Both the position numbers and the translations under genes were made by a program. This document shows positions 47,668 to 59,061 of a stretch of 64,000 nt of DNA, in pieces. Within the stretch, counting starts at the first letter, position 1. Each line of letters starts with the position of its first letter. The DNA is taken from the NCBI GenBank assembly GCA_905178155.1, contig CAJINV010000009.1, forward strand, positions 3,280,768 through 3,344,767. Reading direction: 5' to 3'. A model generated the notes under the pieces. It worked only from the letters and a program-made list of their open reading frames with translations. It had not been told where the DNA came from and ran no database searches. This DNA is from Amoebophrya sp. A120. Taxonomy: Eukaryota; Sar; Dinophyceae; Syndiniales; Amoebophryaceae.

Positions 47668-48589
47668 TGTTGAACGACGGAAGGCGATACATAGAAGAGA
47701 TGCCGGGGGGTCGTGTGGAGATGCACTTAATCTTAAGTAATGATGTGCACACGCTGCATATTATTTAAGTACATGTACAGCAGAAGGGAAAGAACGTTTG
47801 AATTCATCGACGGTCGTGCTGTAGTACAGTGGTTCGAGGACACTTGTAGTACAGCCGTCCACGACCCGATTTGTGATCATGTTGCTGATAAACGCGAACG
47901 AATATGAGGAACTCTCGAGTGGTCCCAAGGACAAGACGGTCGAAAGACCGGATCAATACTGCGGAGGACGGAGAGCTGGGCCGGCAAAGTGATGATGGCC
48001 CAGACGAGGACTTGGTCGTCGTTGTTCTTTTCCGCTGTATTTTTGGTGCGTCTGTTGTAGTCAGCACCTATCGCTGCCATTGTTTCTACTTACATCTTCC
48101 TGCGATCTCGCTTTCCTGATGTAGTACTCGCAAAAGTGGCAGGACGTGTCCCGCACTCTCTGTTGTTTTTCGATTTCGCGGTAGAGTTTGTCTTTGTACC
48201 GATTTTAGTATCAACTTCGGCGCTTCTATGCGATCGGTTTCGGTACAGAGTGTCATGATACGATTCGTTCGGTGAATTTTGCGAGCCCTTCGCTTTTCGT
48301 AGCGAAATCCATTTATAGCTAAGCAGTTTCATCATCAGCCTAAAGCAGTGGAGGGGAGGCGCACTGTAGAGCTTTTTGTTTGATCCACGATCGTAAGTTC
48401 GCTCGCTCGTTCGCTTCGTTGTCCGCTTCTTGACTACGAATGAATAGATTAAGATTTGATTACGAACTGCGCCTGATTCCGAGACCTATAATTTATCGAG
48501 GGAACTTTAAAAGCGAGGAGAGGTAAATTCTTTGTAAACGTAAAAAAGCAAGTAGAGCCAGAAAAATAAAGTCTAATTCCGAATAAATC
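47668..48589. other. Intergenic
   Basis: Nothing recognised beyond short frames. Confidence 0.4.
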
Positions 48590-51500
48590 ATGCCCGATAT
48601 TGTTCCCAGCGCGTCCTCCTCCTCGAAGGCTGTGAAGCCGAAGGAGCAGTTCATAGGGACGACATCATCCGCAAGTGCTGGCTCGGCCTCGAAGCAGAAG
48701 AAAGGGCTGAAACCCGCTGCCAGCAAGTCCGTTCAATCACGAGATGACAAGAAGGCTCGACGTCACCAGCAGGAGGATGACAAAGGGAAGAAGAGCACGA
48801 AAAATTATAGACCCCCGCCGGCGCCGCGGCTGGACGAAACAAAATCAAAAGTAAAGGTCCAGCCTTCTTCGCAACCAAACAAGAACTCTCCCGCCCCTCG
48901 ACTGCCGACGACCAAGCCGCTCCTCCCACCTTGTCTCGAGGAGTTGCGCACCACAAAAAACCACTTGCAACCGGTGGACGCCGATCGAATCGACGATCCA
49001 AATCTGAAGCTCGACGCGGCCGGGGTGCCGGTGGTGCTGAAAAGCTTGAGGGAGACGAGGAGCAACGACAAAAATCACAATCAGGGTAGGTCATCTAATA
49101 TTTGCGGTACTAGTTCTGCGGATAATTCATCTACTGCGAACAAATTTTTATCCGCTAAGCAACGGCGGCACCTCACCGTCTTGAGCAAAAATCTAGGGCC
49201 GTTGGACCACGATCGAAGGCGGCTGATCAAGCAGTGGACCGCGGTTCTGTTCCCGCTGGTAGAGGTGGACGAAGGGAACATAAAGAAGCAGAATGATTCG
49301 CATGCACAACAAGCCACGTCCACCTTGTTAACAACTGCGTCGTCCGACGTGAAGAATGCAGCGGGTGGGGGACAGCGACAGCCGTCTGATGCTCCTCTAC
49401 TTCCGGATGAGTGTAGTTCTTCCACGAGAGGAAAAGAAGTTGGTGGCAAGAAACCAGAGGTAGGAACGACGTCTTCATCTAGCGGAATAAATGGAAAAGT
49501 AAATGAAGTTCTGTTACAAGAGCCAGTAGATTGTGCATCGCTTGAAACCAAGAAGAACAAGGACGACCTGCCTAGCACAATAAAAAATCGCGCGAAACAC
49601 GAACTAATATCGCGGTGCCTGCAGTTGCACCCCGACGACTTTGGCGTGGAGGAAATCGAAGCGCTCGAAGAGTTACGGAAAGCCATGCTCAAGAAAAGAA
49701 AAGCCCGCGCGCAGGTGTTGCAGAGCTTATTGCACGACGGGCGGGGGTTGGGGATGGGGTTGCACTTGCAGAACGAGAACCAGAAACAGGATGAAAAACC
49801 TCCGCAGAAGGTGATGAACGACACTGGGGCATCAAATAAAACTACTACATCGAGTCGCACACCAGAAGAGTCCTGTGCAACGCCCGCAAACCTGTTTTCC
49901 CAAACGCAGCATTTCTTTGCGGACGGATCGCAGACGCAGACCGGGGACGAGATCATGGAAGGCCCACGACCTGGTGTGGAAAAAATGACTGCTACTTCGG
50001 GTCAAAAAACAGTGGCGGGAGATGAAAAGCAAGGACAGGTGGGTGAAGTAGATGGCTGCGGGAACAACATTACGCCCGGATTTTTTGCGTTTCCGTTTTC
50101 ATCTTCAACACCTTCACAAACACCCGCGTTTAATAATACTCTTACGCCAGGTTACAACTACGGCACGAGCCGCTTGCTGCCGTTTCAAAACAAGAGGCGG
50201 GAGGAGATATTGGCGGAGGAAGAGAGAAATAAACGGTTGAAGAGGAAATACCTGATATCGAAAGGAAAAATCCCCCCTCCCCATATCAAAACGGAACTTC
50301 TGATGCTGGAGTTGTGTACACAAATCAGCTTTGTATTGCAGCAAGGCATAATTGCGGCTAGACCCCCAGTCTGCGTTTGGGTGTAGTTGTTCAGCATTGC
50401 AAACGGCTGCCCTTTAGGCGCAACAGCGTGGCAAATCGTTTCCTTAACGGGGCAAAGGCTTGTGCCCTTGTTTTCTTGCAAGACAAATGTGATTTGTGGC
50501 CACAAATCAGCAACGCAAATCTTCGGAAACATACAGCGTCAATATGGGCAGGGGGAGTTTTTCCGTTCAATACGTGAAGCAGCTGAAAGTGATTTACGAA
50601 AACGAAATCCTGAAAAAAACGTCAGAGCTCCGGAAGGCGCAGGTGCTTTTCAGCAAGCAGGAGGGAAAGTTGCGGGAAATCCAAGCAGAGAAATTGGAGT
50701 TGGAGATGGGGACGAACTACTGCAGTGGAGCGACCTGCGGAGCTAATGTGTTAGAAAAGCAACTGTTCAAGAGCCATCCGACCGATTTCACCCACCTCTC
50801 CGGCGCCCGACAAGTTGCCGACTACCTTGAGTTTCTTGTTTCCGAGCGCCGGTTCTGGCTGGGAATTTCGGAAAACTTGGAAAAAGTGGAGAAGATGTTG
50901 AAGGAAGAGACAAGAAGAAGAAGTTGTGGGACGGCCACTTCTACGCTGGATAAACAGAGTTCATCCCTGGTGGAGAAGAAATCCGTGGATTCAGCAGCAA
51001 ACGAAGACAGACTCGTGGCGCGAAACGATAGCGAAACGAGGAAAAATCAGTCGTCGCTTGCAGTACCAAATGAAGAAGCAAGTGACGACGAAGTAGAGAA
51101 CGCTGACAACTACAATAGGACCACGAGCACGGCGACTTCCAGCAGACAGCTTGTGGCTGCAGAGAGGTTTTTTCACGAGGAGATCCAGGAAAAGATTCTT
51201 TCTCGTCGGCGCGAGCAACAAGCCAGTCTTTTTCCTAATAGTAAAAGCAACAAACGGAAGCGGAAAACAAACTTGTCCCTCGTGAAATCCGGCGAAGAAC
51301 CTGGAGGTGCAAGCTCTTCGAAGAAAAGGAAGATAAAAGAAGACCAGAACCACGACTCTAAGAACTCAGGCGGACGGGCGGAAACGACGGATCACTGTGA
51401 AGATATGGCAATGGGAAATACTTTTTTCAGAAAACTTTTTTTTTTCGCCGCATATGATCTCACGGCACTCCATAGGCATACAAGCGGGCACGCGCAGAAT

Positions 51501-54500
51501 AGATCTGTCTAAGCGAGTAGACGGCTCTTGGTACTTAGCTAGCTACCTGTGACGCAAAAGAGATGCGGCCTCCGGAGTAGCCGCGGCCATGGATTCGGTC
51601 CTTGGCGCTCTGGCCTCAAGGTACTTGACACACAATGCCCCCACCGCGGCCTTTGTGTATGGGGCGGAGGCTCAGGGTAAGTCAGCGAAATTCTGAATGG
51701 CTCGCTTAGACGCGGCTGTCTGAAACGCGCGTGGCCTCTAGGCGTCGCTCGCCCCAGCTTTCGAAGTTCCCCAATAGAAAAATACAGATCAGGCTTAGAG
51801 CTTCGGCGTCTTTGGGTTTGTTCCGGGCCAGGCTGTACAGCTCCCCGTCTTGGCCGAATTCGCGCTGTCATTGTTCCAGACGCATTCTTGCAAAAGCCGC
51901 AAACTTGCGGAAACACAAAGCGCGGCCGGGCCCCCCCTTGAGGGGGGGGTTTGGGGGACCCCCCTTCGTGGAGATATCAATGGGGAGTAGCTCTCGGCAA
52001 AGGCCCCGAAAGGGGGGGGTTTGGGGGACCCCTTGGGGGGACCCCCGAGGACTTCGACTTGCAGCCGAGGAGGGAACTCTGCTAGCCTCCTGGCAAAACA
52101 GGCTGGGGCGAAGAACCGCACCCCGAGACCCAGGCCCGGAGGAGCGCCGCGGCCCTGGCATCACTGTCGTCAGCGCTGCCGCGTATGGATTTGAATTATT
52201 TTGAAGCTGCGCGCGGGCGCCTGTTTCTCCTGCTGGGGCGTGGGCCTGCTGTTGGCCCCAACCCGCAGCACGTCCGGCCTTGGGCTGCCCGCGTATTGCT
52301 TTCATTAAAGCGAAAGCACTGCAGGGGCTGGCCTTCCGACATCTACGCCGGCCACGCCGGACCCAAAGCCATGACGCAGTGAGCCCCGAGTGCGGTAATC
52401 TTCTTGCCGTCAGGCAAGCGAGCTCAGGATACCACTGCAGGCGCTGTTGCCACGCAGTCGATTTTTGCCGGCAAAAAGCCATCTACTTACCGCGACGGGT
52501 AAGTTATATGTGGCAAAAAAAAAGAGTTTTCAGCAAAAAGTATTTCCCATTGCCATAGAAGATATAGGCGGACGGGCGGAAACGACGGATCACTGTGAAG
52601 ATTATCCTCCTGTAGTAGAAGAGCCAGGAGAAGGAGACCTCCAAGCGGATAGTACTGGTCCAGTGAAAAATCAAGGAGATGATCATGAGGATCCCAATTG
52701 CAGCAAAGGTAAAAACACGTCGCCAGCAGGAGTTTCTTCCGCCCAAGCCGACCTCCTCGCCCAGCCGACCCCCGCGCCGGTGTTTTTTTCAGAAGAAGCC
52801 GCCGCTTGGCTGCAGAAGAATTTCGCCGTGGACGATAGTTTGTGGGTGTACGCGAGAACGTACATTTTGCTTGAGTCGGAACATAGAAATAGCAAGGAGG
52901 ACAGCGATTTGACAACATCACCGAAGGACTTTCTTGCCGAAAAAGCGTTTCTCTACCTGAAGTGCGCGGTTTTTAAGCAGCTGGTCTTACTGCAGAGAGA
53001 GATTGAAACGAGTTACGATCAGGTTTTCGCGATTGCGACTGGAACATGTGAGGAAAAAGGGGAGAAGCATGTTGAACTGGTAGCTCAACATGGGGACAGG
53101 ACGAGCAAGATCAGTACATGTACATCAACTGCAGTTCCGGGTGGAACTTCTACAACTGTCCCGGACCACCCCAAGAACACGAACACGAGCAGTGGCCGCG
53201 GGCACTCAATCTCGTTCACTCAGCTGGTCAACAAGAAGAAAATCAACATCATTTCCCAGCTGGAGACCTACAATGAACGAATCGCCCGGGCGCACACCGA
53301 GCTGCAATCCATAGAAGCGGAGATAGTCGAGAAAACCGCGGCCATCGGGGATTGCAAGGAGGAATTCGATATCCTGTGCAAAAGTATCGTATTTTTATTG
53401 CAATCATGCATTACAAATTTATTTTTTTCTTATGGTAAAGCCTACCGCATTGCAAATTCAATTTCTCATGCTGATGAAATTTGTAATGCATTTATACGAG
53501 TGCGATATTTTAATTTTTGCAATGCATATTCGAGGTCGCAGTTTGCGAGGTTTTCGGCGCGGATCAGATAGCCGCCGGCGCCGAACCCGGGAGCGCGTCC
53601 GCCGTTTCTGTGCGCAGCGCGGCCGCGGCGTCGGTGCTGTCGGCGGCGCAGGCAACGCTTTTTGTTCCAAACGGTTTTTACAGCGGTCGTGGTGGTCGTA
53701 TTGGAGGCGGTGGTGCAGCAGCGGGGCGGGGGTCTTCTGCACAGACCCCGGCACAAGTTGTGCAACATCCACACGTGGCCGCGCTGTGGACAAAAGCAGA
53801 CTCGACTCTGGAACAGGCTTGGGTGGCGGTTATGTCCCTATCAACTGCAAAAATGTCTGGGTCTGGAAGGTTGACACTTGTGATGCGCATTTCAGAGCAC
53901 AGAAAAATCTCTCATGCATAGGCAGCAAAAGTTGCCCATTTTCTGTCACCAAAGTCAGGGATTTGTCATGCGGATTCGGAACTACTGCCCAATCGTGACC
54001 ATGCCCGTAGGAACTACTTTAATACTGTCTCTACGACTTTTGACTTCATTCATAACCTTCAATTGTATTCCTACCTAACTTGTATTTTTTGTTTTTTCTC
54101 TGTACGATTGGCCAAAGCGCCACCGGGACAGCCTGCCCGTAGACCACCGATGTCATGCGGATTCGGCATTGCGAACGCTTCTCGAAACCTGTGATGCTAG
54201 AGCTTGCATGCCAGACCTTCTGTGTCATGCAAAAGCAGCATGAGTCTTCCAGACCCAGACACTTTTTCATTTGATAGTCCCTGTGCGAACGGAGTCCAGC
54301 TTGGCGGATGGCCTTCAAGGAGCAACAGAATATCGCAAGAAAGAAACTGTGTAAGTGTAAATCTGTGATGCAGAACACGCAGCAGAGTTACACCTGTCAT
54401 GCCAGACAGCCATGAAGTCCTCTTTTCATGTGTGTTTTCCCTTACCAACCATGCATGACAGGTTTTCTCTGTCATGTACGGCAAATTTGTGATGCTGTTT

Positions 54501-54555
54501 CCCAAAGAAAGTTACACTTACACACTTTTTTTCCTGGATACAGAAGGGAGAATGA
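48590..54555 (+). CDS. Unknown 1220-aa protein with coiled coils, six exons separated only by introners
   Basis: Exons: 48590-50255, 50578-51403, 52563-53369, 53534-53838, 54282-54330 and 54546-54555 (3663 nt, in frame); the final exon is only 10 nt and carries the stop. All five introns are introners, one of them 1154 bp. The protein starts Ser/Lys/Pro-rich. It contains a charged block (RRHLTVLSKNLGPLDHDRRR), helical segments (LKKTSELRKAQVLFSKQEGK; HTELQSIEAEIVEKTAAIGD), a basic cluster (KSNKRKRK) consistent with nuclear localisation, and an Ala/Gly-rich part. If the giant introner is cut at its TSD, the mature protein has a tandem duplication of GGRAETTDHCED. No family recognised. The frame arithmetic supports the exon chain strongly; function is unknown. 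Confidence 0.82.
50256..50572 (+). mobile_element. Introner, type delta, TSD CCTGA/CGTGA
   Basis: 317-bp element. Left end TATCGAAAGGAAAAATCCCC, right end GGAGTTTTTCCGTTCAATA. One TSD mismatch. Excision joins KRKYL to KQLKVIYEN. Confidence 0.92.
51369..51404 (+). repeat. 36-bp direct repeat, left copy
   Basis: Identical to 52567-52602 on the other side of the giant introner. It encodes GGRAETTDHCED in frame. Confidence 0.95.
51404..52557 (+). mobile_element. Giant introner, 1154 bp, GC-rich interior, TSD GAAGA
   Basis: Long TIRs of about 50 bp: left end TATGGCAATGGGAAATACTT, right end AAGTATTTCCCATTGCCATA, both followed inward by a CAGAAAAC-like phrase and a poly-T run. GAAGA flanks both sides exactly (51399-51403 and 52558-52562). 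The architecture is that of the small introners, but the interior (about 51540-52490) is strongly GC-rich, with a duplicated GGTTTGGGGGACCCC phrase (about 51947 and 52017). No convincing intact protein is encoded. It could be a relic of a larger element or an introner that acquired foreign DNA. Confidence 0.9.
52567..52602 (+). repeat. 36-bp direct repeat, right copy
   Basis: Second copy of 51369-51404, in the same reading frame, starting 4 bases beyond the right TSD of the giant introner. Confidence 0.95.
53370..53528 (+). mobile_element. Introner, type epsilon, TSD TTCGA
   Basis: 159-bp element. Left end TATCCTGTGCAAAAGTATCG, right side carrying ACGAGTGCGATA and ending TTGCAATGCATA, with exact TTCGA flanks. 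Shares its ends with 22314-22469. Excision joins CKEEFE to VAVCEVFG. Confidence 0.9.
53839..54276 (+). mobile_element. Introner, type alpha, enlarged, TSD GTCCC
   Basis: 438-bp element, against about 250-270 bp for its relatives. Left end TATCAACTGCAAAAATGTCT, right end AGACACTTTTTCATTTGATA, with exact GTCCC flanks. The extra length is a segment between two copies of GTCATGCGGATTCGG (53965-53979 and 54152-54166). Excision joins VAVMS to LCERSPAW. Confidence 0.92.
54331..54540 (+). mobile_element. Introner, type gamma, TSD CAGAA
   Basis: 210-bp element. Left end TATCGCAAGAAAGAAACTGT, right end CACTTTTTTTCCTGGATA, with exact CAGAA flanks. Excision leaves a 10-nt last exon ending in TGA. Confidence 0.92.
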
Positions 54556-55790
54556 ACAAAGCGAGATCATAAGTACTTCGCTTAGCACGATGCGCAATTA
54601 TATCATATCTTTCTCTGTGACTGTGTCGTGCAGCTACACAATTTCTGACTATCTTGCGAAGATTCGCTCGTGGTGAGCGTCTGGAATGGATATCAACATC
54701 GATGAAAGTCAAAAGGAAAAGTCATTCTGTTTCGACTGCTAGAATGTAAATTCGTTATCGATGTTAATGTTTCCAAAAAAAGCAATCGAACCATGTGTGT
54801 GGTGCCAGTGAACCATGTGTATGGTCCAGCGAGAAGGCAAAGCCAGAAACGAATGTCAGCTCTGCTAGTATCTCCTTTCGGTCGATTTTGAACGAAGATT
54901 TCGCTATCGTGCTTCACTGGTCCTCCAAGAACAGTCTTGAGTCTTGCCAATACGAATAGCAATCAATCTTGTCGTTCTACTGCAGGAGCGTCGTCGTAGC
55001 TTCGGAAAAACATCAGAGACTTCGTGACTCGGTTTCTTTGATACCCGTGAACACAAACACTATCGGTGGATATCTTTGCGTGCGTGATGAATAAACACGA
55101 AATGCCTGCTTGATTCGGAAAGTGACAAATTCTAAAGTAGACTTCAACCCTCGGTGGGCACTGACACAACAAGAGGTTTCGGTCTTCACTCGGATTAAGT
55201 GCCCGTGATGAGCGTGCCTCTCGTTCTCAAGTTCGTATACAACGAAATAACTTGTAACTTGGTTGCTTTTATTTCCTACTTACCAGGATGGATCGAGCGT
55301 GTTTTGGCCCATCCCCACAGTTTTCAAGACCGAATCGTTCGGTCTGCAACTTCACATACAAAATAGTATTTCAAGTATTGCAATTCCAACTCTAATACCA
55401 ATCTACCACGGCATCGAAGTAACTAAGTTGTAATTAAGAAAGCAATTGAATATTTATAAATTTCCTATCAAATTCACAACGACTATAATTTTTCTTGTAA
55501 CAAGAGTCGACGGTTTCGGTCCGAGGGACGACATCGGAAAAATCCAAAATAAGTAGTCGGCTTCGAGGATAAAAACGCAAGAACGTTGGACAGCGACGTG
55601 TGGAGGTGTTTTTTGACGAAGGAAACAGGTTGGCCTTCGCCGCGACTGCTCTTGACGAAAACAATCTATCAACCGAGGCGTGCAGCAGACTGACTTACAA
55701 GCGCTGGAGGGCACCAAAAATACGCTCGCAATCGTCCCGAAGCAAGCACATCAAAAGCGTTGCGCGGCACAGCATCACCGGGAAGGGAAA
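54556..55790. other. Intergenic
   Basis: No gene supported. The phrase AACCATGTGTGTGG / AACCATGTGTATGG is repeated near 54790 and 54820. Confidence 0.4.
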
Positions 55791-56546
55791 ATGGCGCTCC
55801 GGTCTTGCAAAAAAATTTTCTGGGCCGCGGGTCCTCTGCTCAGCAACCCGGGGGGCAGCAACGTTCTGGTTGGAACCGTCGCTTTGAAATTCAAGTTGAA
55901 GAAGAAAGTCGCGGAGGCTGCAGGAGGAAACAGCGAGTTGCCTGGTGAGGCCGCCTCGCACGACGGTCCTTCGAAGGCTCGGAAAAAAATCTCGCGGTTT
56001 TCGGAAACTTGGCGCGGTGCGCGGTGGTACGATCATGCCCCGCGCTTACGAGACGACGTCGCGCATTATAGGGAACACGAAAAGTGGGCGCGAAAGTCCA
56101 AGTATGAGGAAATGGCTGCCGAATCGAAGTGGAATCATGGATCACAGGATAAGATGTTGGTGAAACAGGTTTTAGACAGCAAAGACGGGCGGGCGGGTTG
56201 GCACACAGGGGCGGAACTGCACAAATTCCGAAAGTTGTCTCGGGAAGCGGGTTTCACTGATTTGACGAAGGAGGAAAGGAAAAACCTAGCAGCGAACTTC
56301 CTAATTGTCGGGGACAAGAACGATAGATCGGGAGTAGACGCGGGGATCGCCTATATTATGGAACTCACACGTAAGAAGAGAGAGGAGAAGAAAGCCGCGG
56401 AACGAGAGAAAAGTCGCGCGGCTGCTGGTGATGTTCTAAACCCGAAGCAAGTTACTTTTCAATCGGCTCCGTATGACAAATGCAACCTGTCGTGCTACTA
56501 CTGTCATAGTCATACCCAATCCAATCCGCCGCTGTGCAAATTTTGA
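55791..56546 (+). CDS. Basic protein of unknown function, 251 aa, intronless
   Basis: The ATG at 55791 is chosen because the upstream frame lacks a convincing start and the following residues (MALRSCKKIFWAAGPLLS) could be a targeting peptide. The body is Lys/Arg/Glu-rich and helical: RFSETWRGARWYDHAPRLRD, then HYREHEKWARKSKYEEMAAE, then FRKLSREAGFTDLTKEERKN. The C-terminus has several Cys (CNLSCYYCHSH). It may be an organellar ribosomal or RNA-associated protein, but nothing seen proves that. Confidence 0.6.
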   Translation: MALRSCKKIFWAAGPLLSNPGGSNVLVGTVALKFKLKKKVAEAAGGNSELPGEAASHDGPSKARKKISRFSETWRGARWYDHAPRLRDDVAHYREHEKWARKSKYEEMAAESKWNHGSQDKMLVKQVLDSKDGRAGWHTGAELHKFRKLSREAGFTDLTKEERKNLAANFLIVGDKNDRSGVDAGIAYIMELTRKKREEKKAAEREKSRAAAGDVLNPKQVTFQSAPYDKCNLSCYYCHSHTQSNPPLCKF

Positions 56547-57754
56547 TGTTCCCTCTCGGTCTGGTTATGATACCGTGCCTATCACTACTGTATTTGCAGA
56601 CGTAATTAAAATTATATGCGTTGCATCCGGCTTCTGAAAAGAAAAGATCGAGCAATTAGTTTCATAGAATAAGAATTAGCGTTGTAGCTTGTGCTCCGGG
56701 GCAAGGGTGCATGCGTCTTTTCCTGCTTGTTCTGCGTCTGAAGAGCCATGTACGAATTCATTAAACACTGCAAAAGAGACTGCACCTCCGCAAGCGGGGC
56801 AAACGACGGGTACTGAGTATCGCACGACAGTGTTTTTCATCTGCAGCATTGGACTCCGCTGACGCCGGTGCAGCATGCCGGTGTCGCCGGACCCTCGCTA
56901 CCACTGCTCTCGGTGCCTCCACCTACGCCACCACCAGTGGCTTCAGCGGTACGAAGTAAAACGCGGCTAAGTAATTTCTCCAAGATCTGACACCTCAATA
57001 TTTCTTGTGGAGGGCGCCCGGCTGCCTCGGCCTCGGCCATGCCAACGTCGTAACTCCACCAAGATAAAGACAAGCCGGCGACTTGCTCTGCTTGTCTGTC
57101 AGGCCATGCACTTCGATTTCTTTCAATTTCCGAAAGATGAAAGGCCCATCAACTTTACTTCCGCAAGAACTGCAAAACTTTTAGACCTGCTGGCCTTAGT
57201 ATCAGCTTCGACGTACTAGTTCTCCGGCACGATAGCTGAGTACTGGCACGTTTTGTTTGCTCCAGTTCTACATGTTGGCGGAGAAGTACTTGCGCCTCAT
57301 GGCCTATTAGAAGAACTTTCCTCACCAGGTGCCCTCTACTGTTGGTCCTCTTCCTCCACAGTTGCTGGATTAGTGCAGCGACCACTTCTTGGAGGTGGAT
57401 TTCTCCCTGACAAATGACATTTGTCAGGCAGAAATCTACATTCAATGTATCAACATCAAGTAGGCATACCTGCTCCTGCAGTTGTACTCAGTGTCGTAGG
57501 AGCTCGTGTAGAGATCATGGCCTGTTGAGGAATTTCATGCAAGGTAACGCACCATGACCATGTAAAAGGTGTCGCCTAGTGTAAAAATTCTACGGGCATC
57601 TACTACTACCTGAACATGCGCCCGTTCGCGAAGCGTTAGCCAGGGCAGACCTATAGCCTCGGATGTGCAATAATTGCGGACAAGTAGAACTAGAAGCTAG
57701 CTCCACACACATGATCGCGACCCAAGCGCGGCCGCGCCGCGTCACTGAAACTGC
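56547..57754. other. Intergenic
   Basis: Short frames on both strands without recognisable domains. Confidence 0.35.
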
Positions 57755-59061
57755 ATGAAATTGAACCAAAATCATGCCAAATCTTGGAGAGCAGGGGCGC
57801 AAGTTTCATTGTCACAGAACGCTCCGATTTGGCCTCAGCAGCAGTTCCACCAGCAGCAGCAGCAGCCCCAGCAGCAGCAGCAGCTCCAGCAGCAGATGCA
57901 GCTCCAGCAGCAGCAGCTCCAGCGGCAGCTCCAGCGGCAGCTCCAGCGGCAGCTCCAGCGGCAGCAGCAGCCGCAACGGTGGCCGCGTGACTCACACGTC
58001 CAGCACACGGTACAAATAAGTACATGTATATATATATTGCACGCGCACGCATTTTTCGCATGGATATTGAAGCGAAATATTTATTTTGAGTGGGCCAAGG
58101 CCATCGCATGGAAAATCGTATCTATCATCATGGCATTCGCATGCCAAGAAATCTTCTTGGAAGTCGCGGGATTCACGGCGGCGTGACTATTAACTGAAAT
58201 GTGGCATACCAAAAACAGCAACGGCAGCAGCACAACCAGCGACCGTTTCTGCGGAAGCAACACCAGCAGCAGCAGCAGCAGATCACGCATCAGCAACCGT
58301 TGCTGCACCAGCAGCAGCGCTATCATCATCCCCCGCTATGCATTGCAATGATGTCAGCTGGTTCCGGGAATCGCAGTGCTCGTTGTGGTGCAGGATTATT
58401 GAATTTGAAGCTGTTATTGGCATTGAGGAATCTGCGGCACTTGTATTTGCTCTACTGCAGTTTGCATTGAGCAAGTCCTAATGTATTGCACCCCTGTGCT
58501 TCTATCCACGAAGGTGGTCCGGGACTTTCACTGTCTCCTGTGGGACAGGGCTCCGAGGCTGCGCGGCAGCGCCTGGAGTGAGTTTCCGAGACAGTTTTCC
58601 TGTTGTTCATGTTCTTCTATCTGTTCTGATGTGCGGAAGATCCGCGCGCGCGCAATCACTTTGACACATGTCACCCATTACCATTCAGCTGGATTCCCTG
58701 GCAGCCCTGACATATGGTTTGCAACGCATTCTCTACTGTCAGTCATGCCAATTTTCATTATATGTGGAATGACCGAGGCGGTGGCCAAGGAGTTTGGGAG
58801 CCGCGCGTTGGGCAGCGGGCTCCGCAGGGACAGGGTGTCTGGGTGCAGGAGCCAGATGGCCTCTGCACTTGGTACAGCCACCTCCCGTACCCCCCCGCTG
58901 GGGCGCAGTGGTACCAGTGGCGCACGCGCAACAACATTCAAGTGTACAGGCGGAGTAATGGTCGCTACCAGGCAACTCACCCCCAGTGCGTGTTCAACTT
59001 CTCAAGTAAGCACTGCAAGCATGTCGTAGCCTCACACATCAAACCGCATGTAGACGATTAG
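57755..59061 (+). CDS. Tentative Gln-rich protein gene
   Basis: Exon 57755-58009 encodes a polyglutamine-rich segment (QQQQ runs, RQLQ repeats) and joins by a GT-AG intron (58010-58218) in phase 0 to a second Gln-rich exon beginning QRQQHNQRPF. A last exon near 58743-59061 reads HANFHYMWNDRGGG ... WVQEPDGLCTWYSHLPYPPA ... AGAQWYQWRTRNN ... CVFNF, rich in Trp and Tyr, and ends with TAG. I could not fix the second donor, so linkage of the last exon is inference. The alanine-rich frames on the opposite strand are shadows of the CAG repeats. Confidence 0.45.
57838..57975. repeat. Imperfect CAG/CAGCTC microsatellite
   Basis: Dense CAG triplets and 12-bp units containing CAGCGGCAGCTC lie inside the Gln-rich exon. 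A smaller CAG cluster lies at about 58260-58320. Confidence 0.8.

Noticed and set aside
57690-58109. Alanine-rich minus-strand frame opposite the Gln-rich exon
   Set aside because: Reverse complement of CAG repeats; poly-Ala runs are a shadow.
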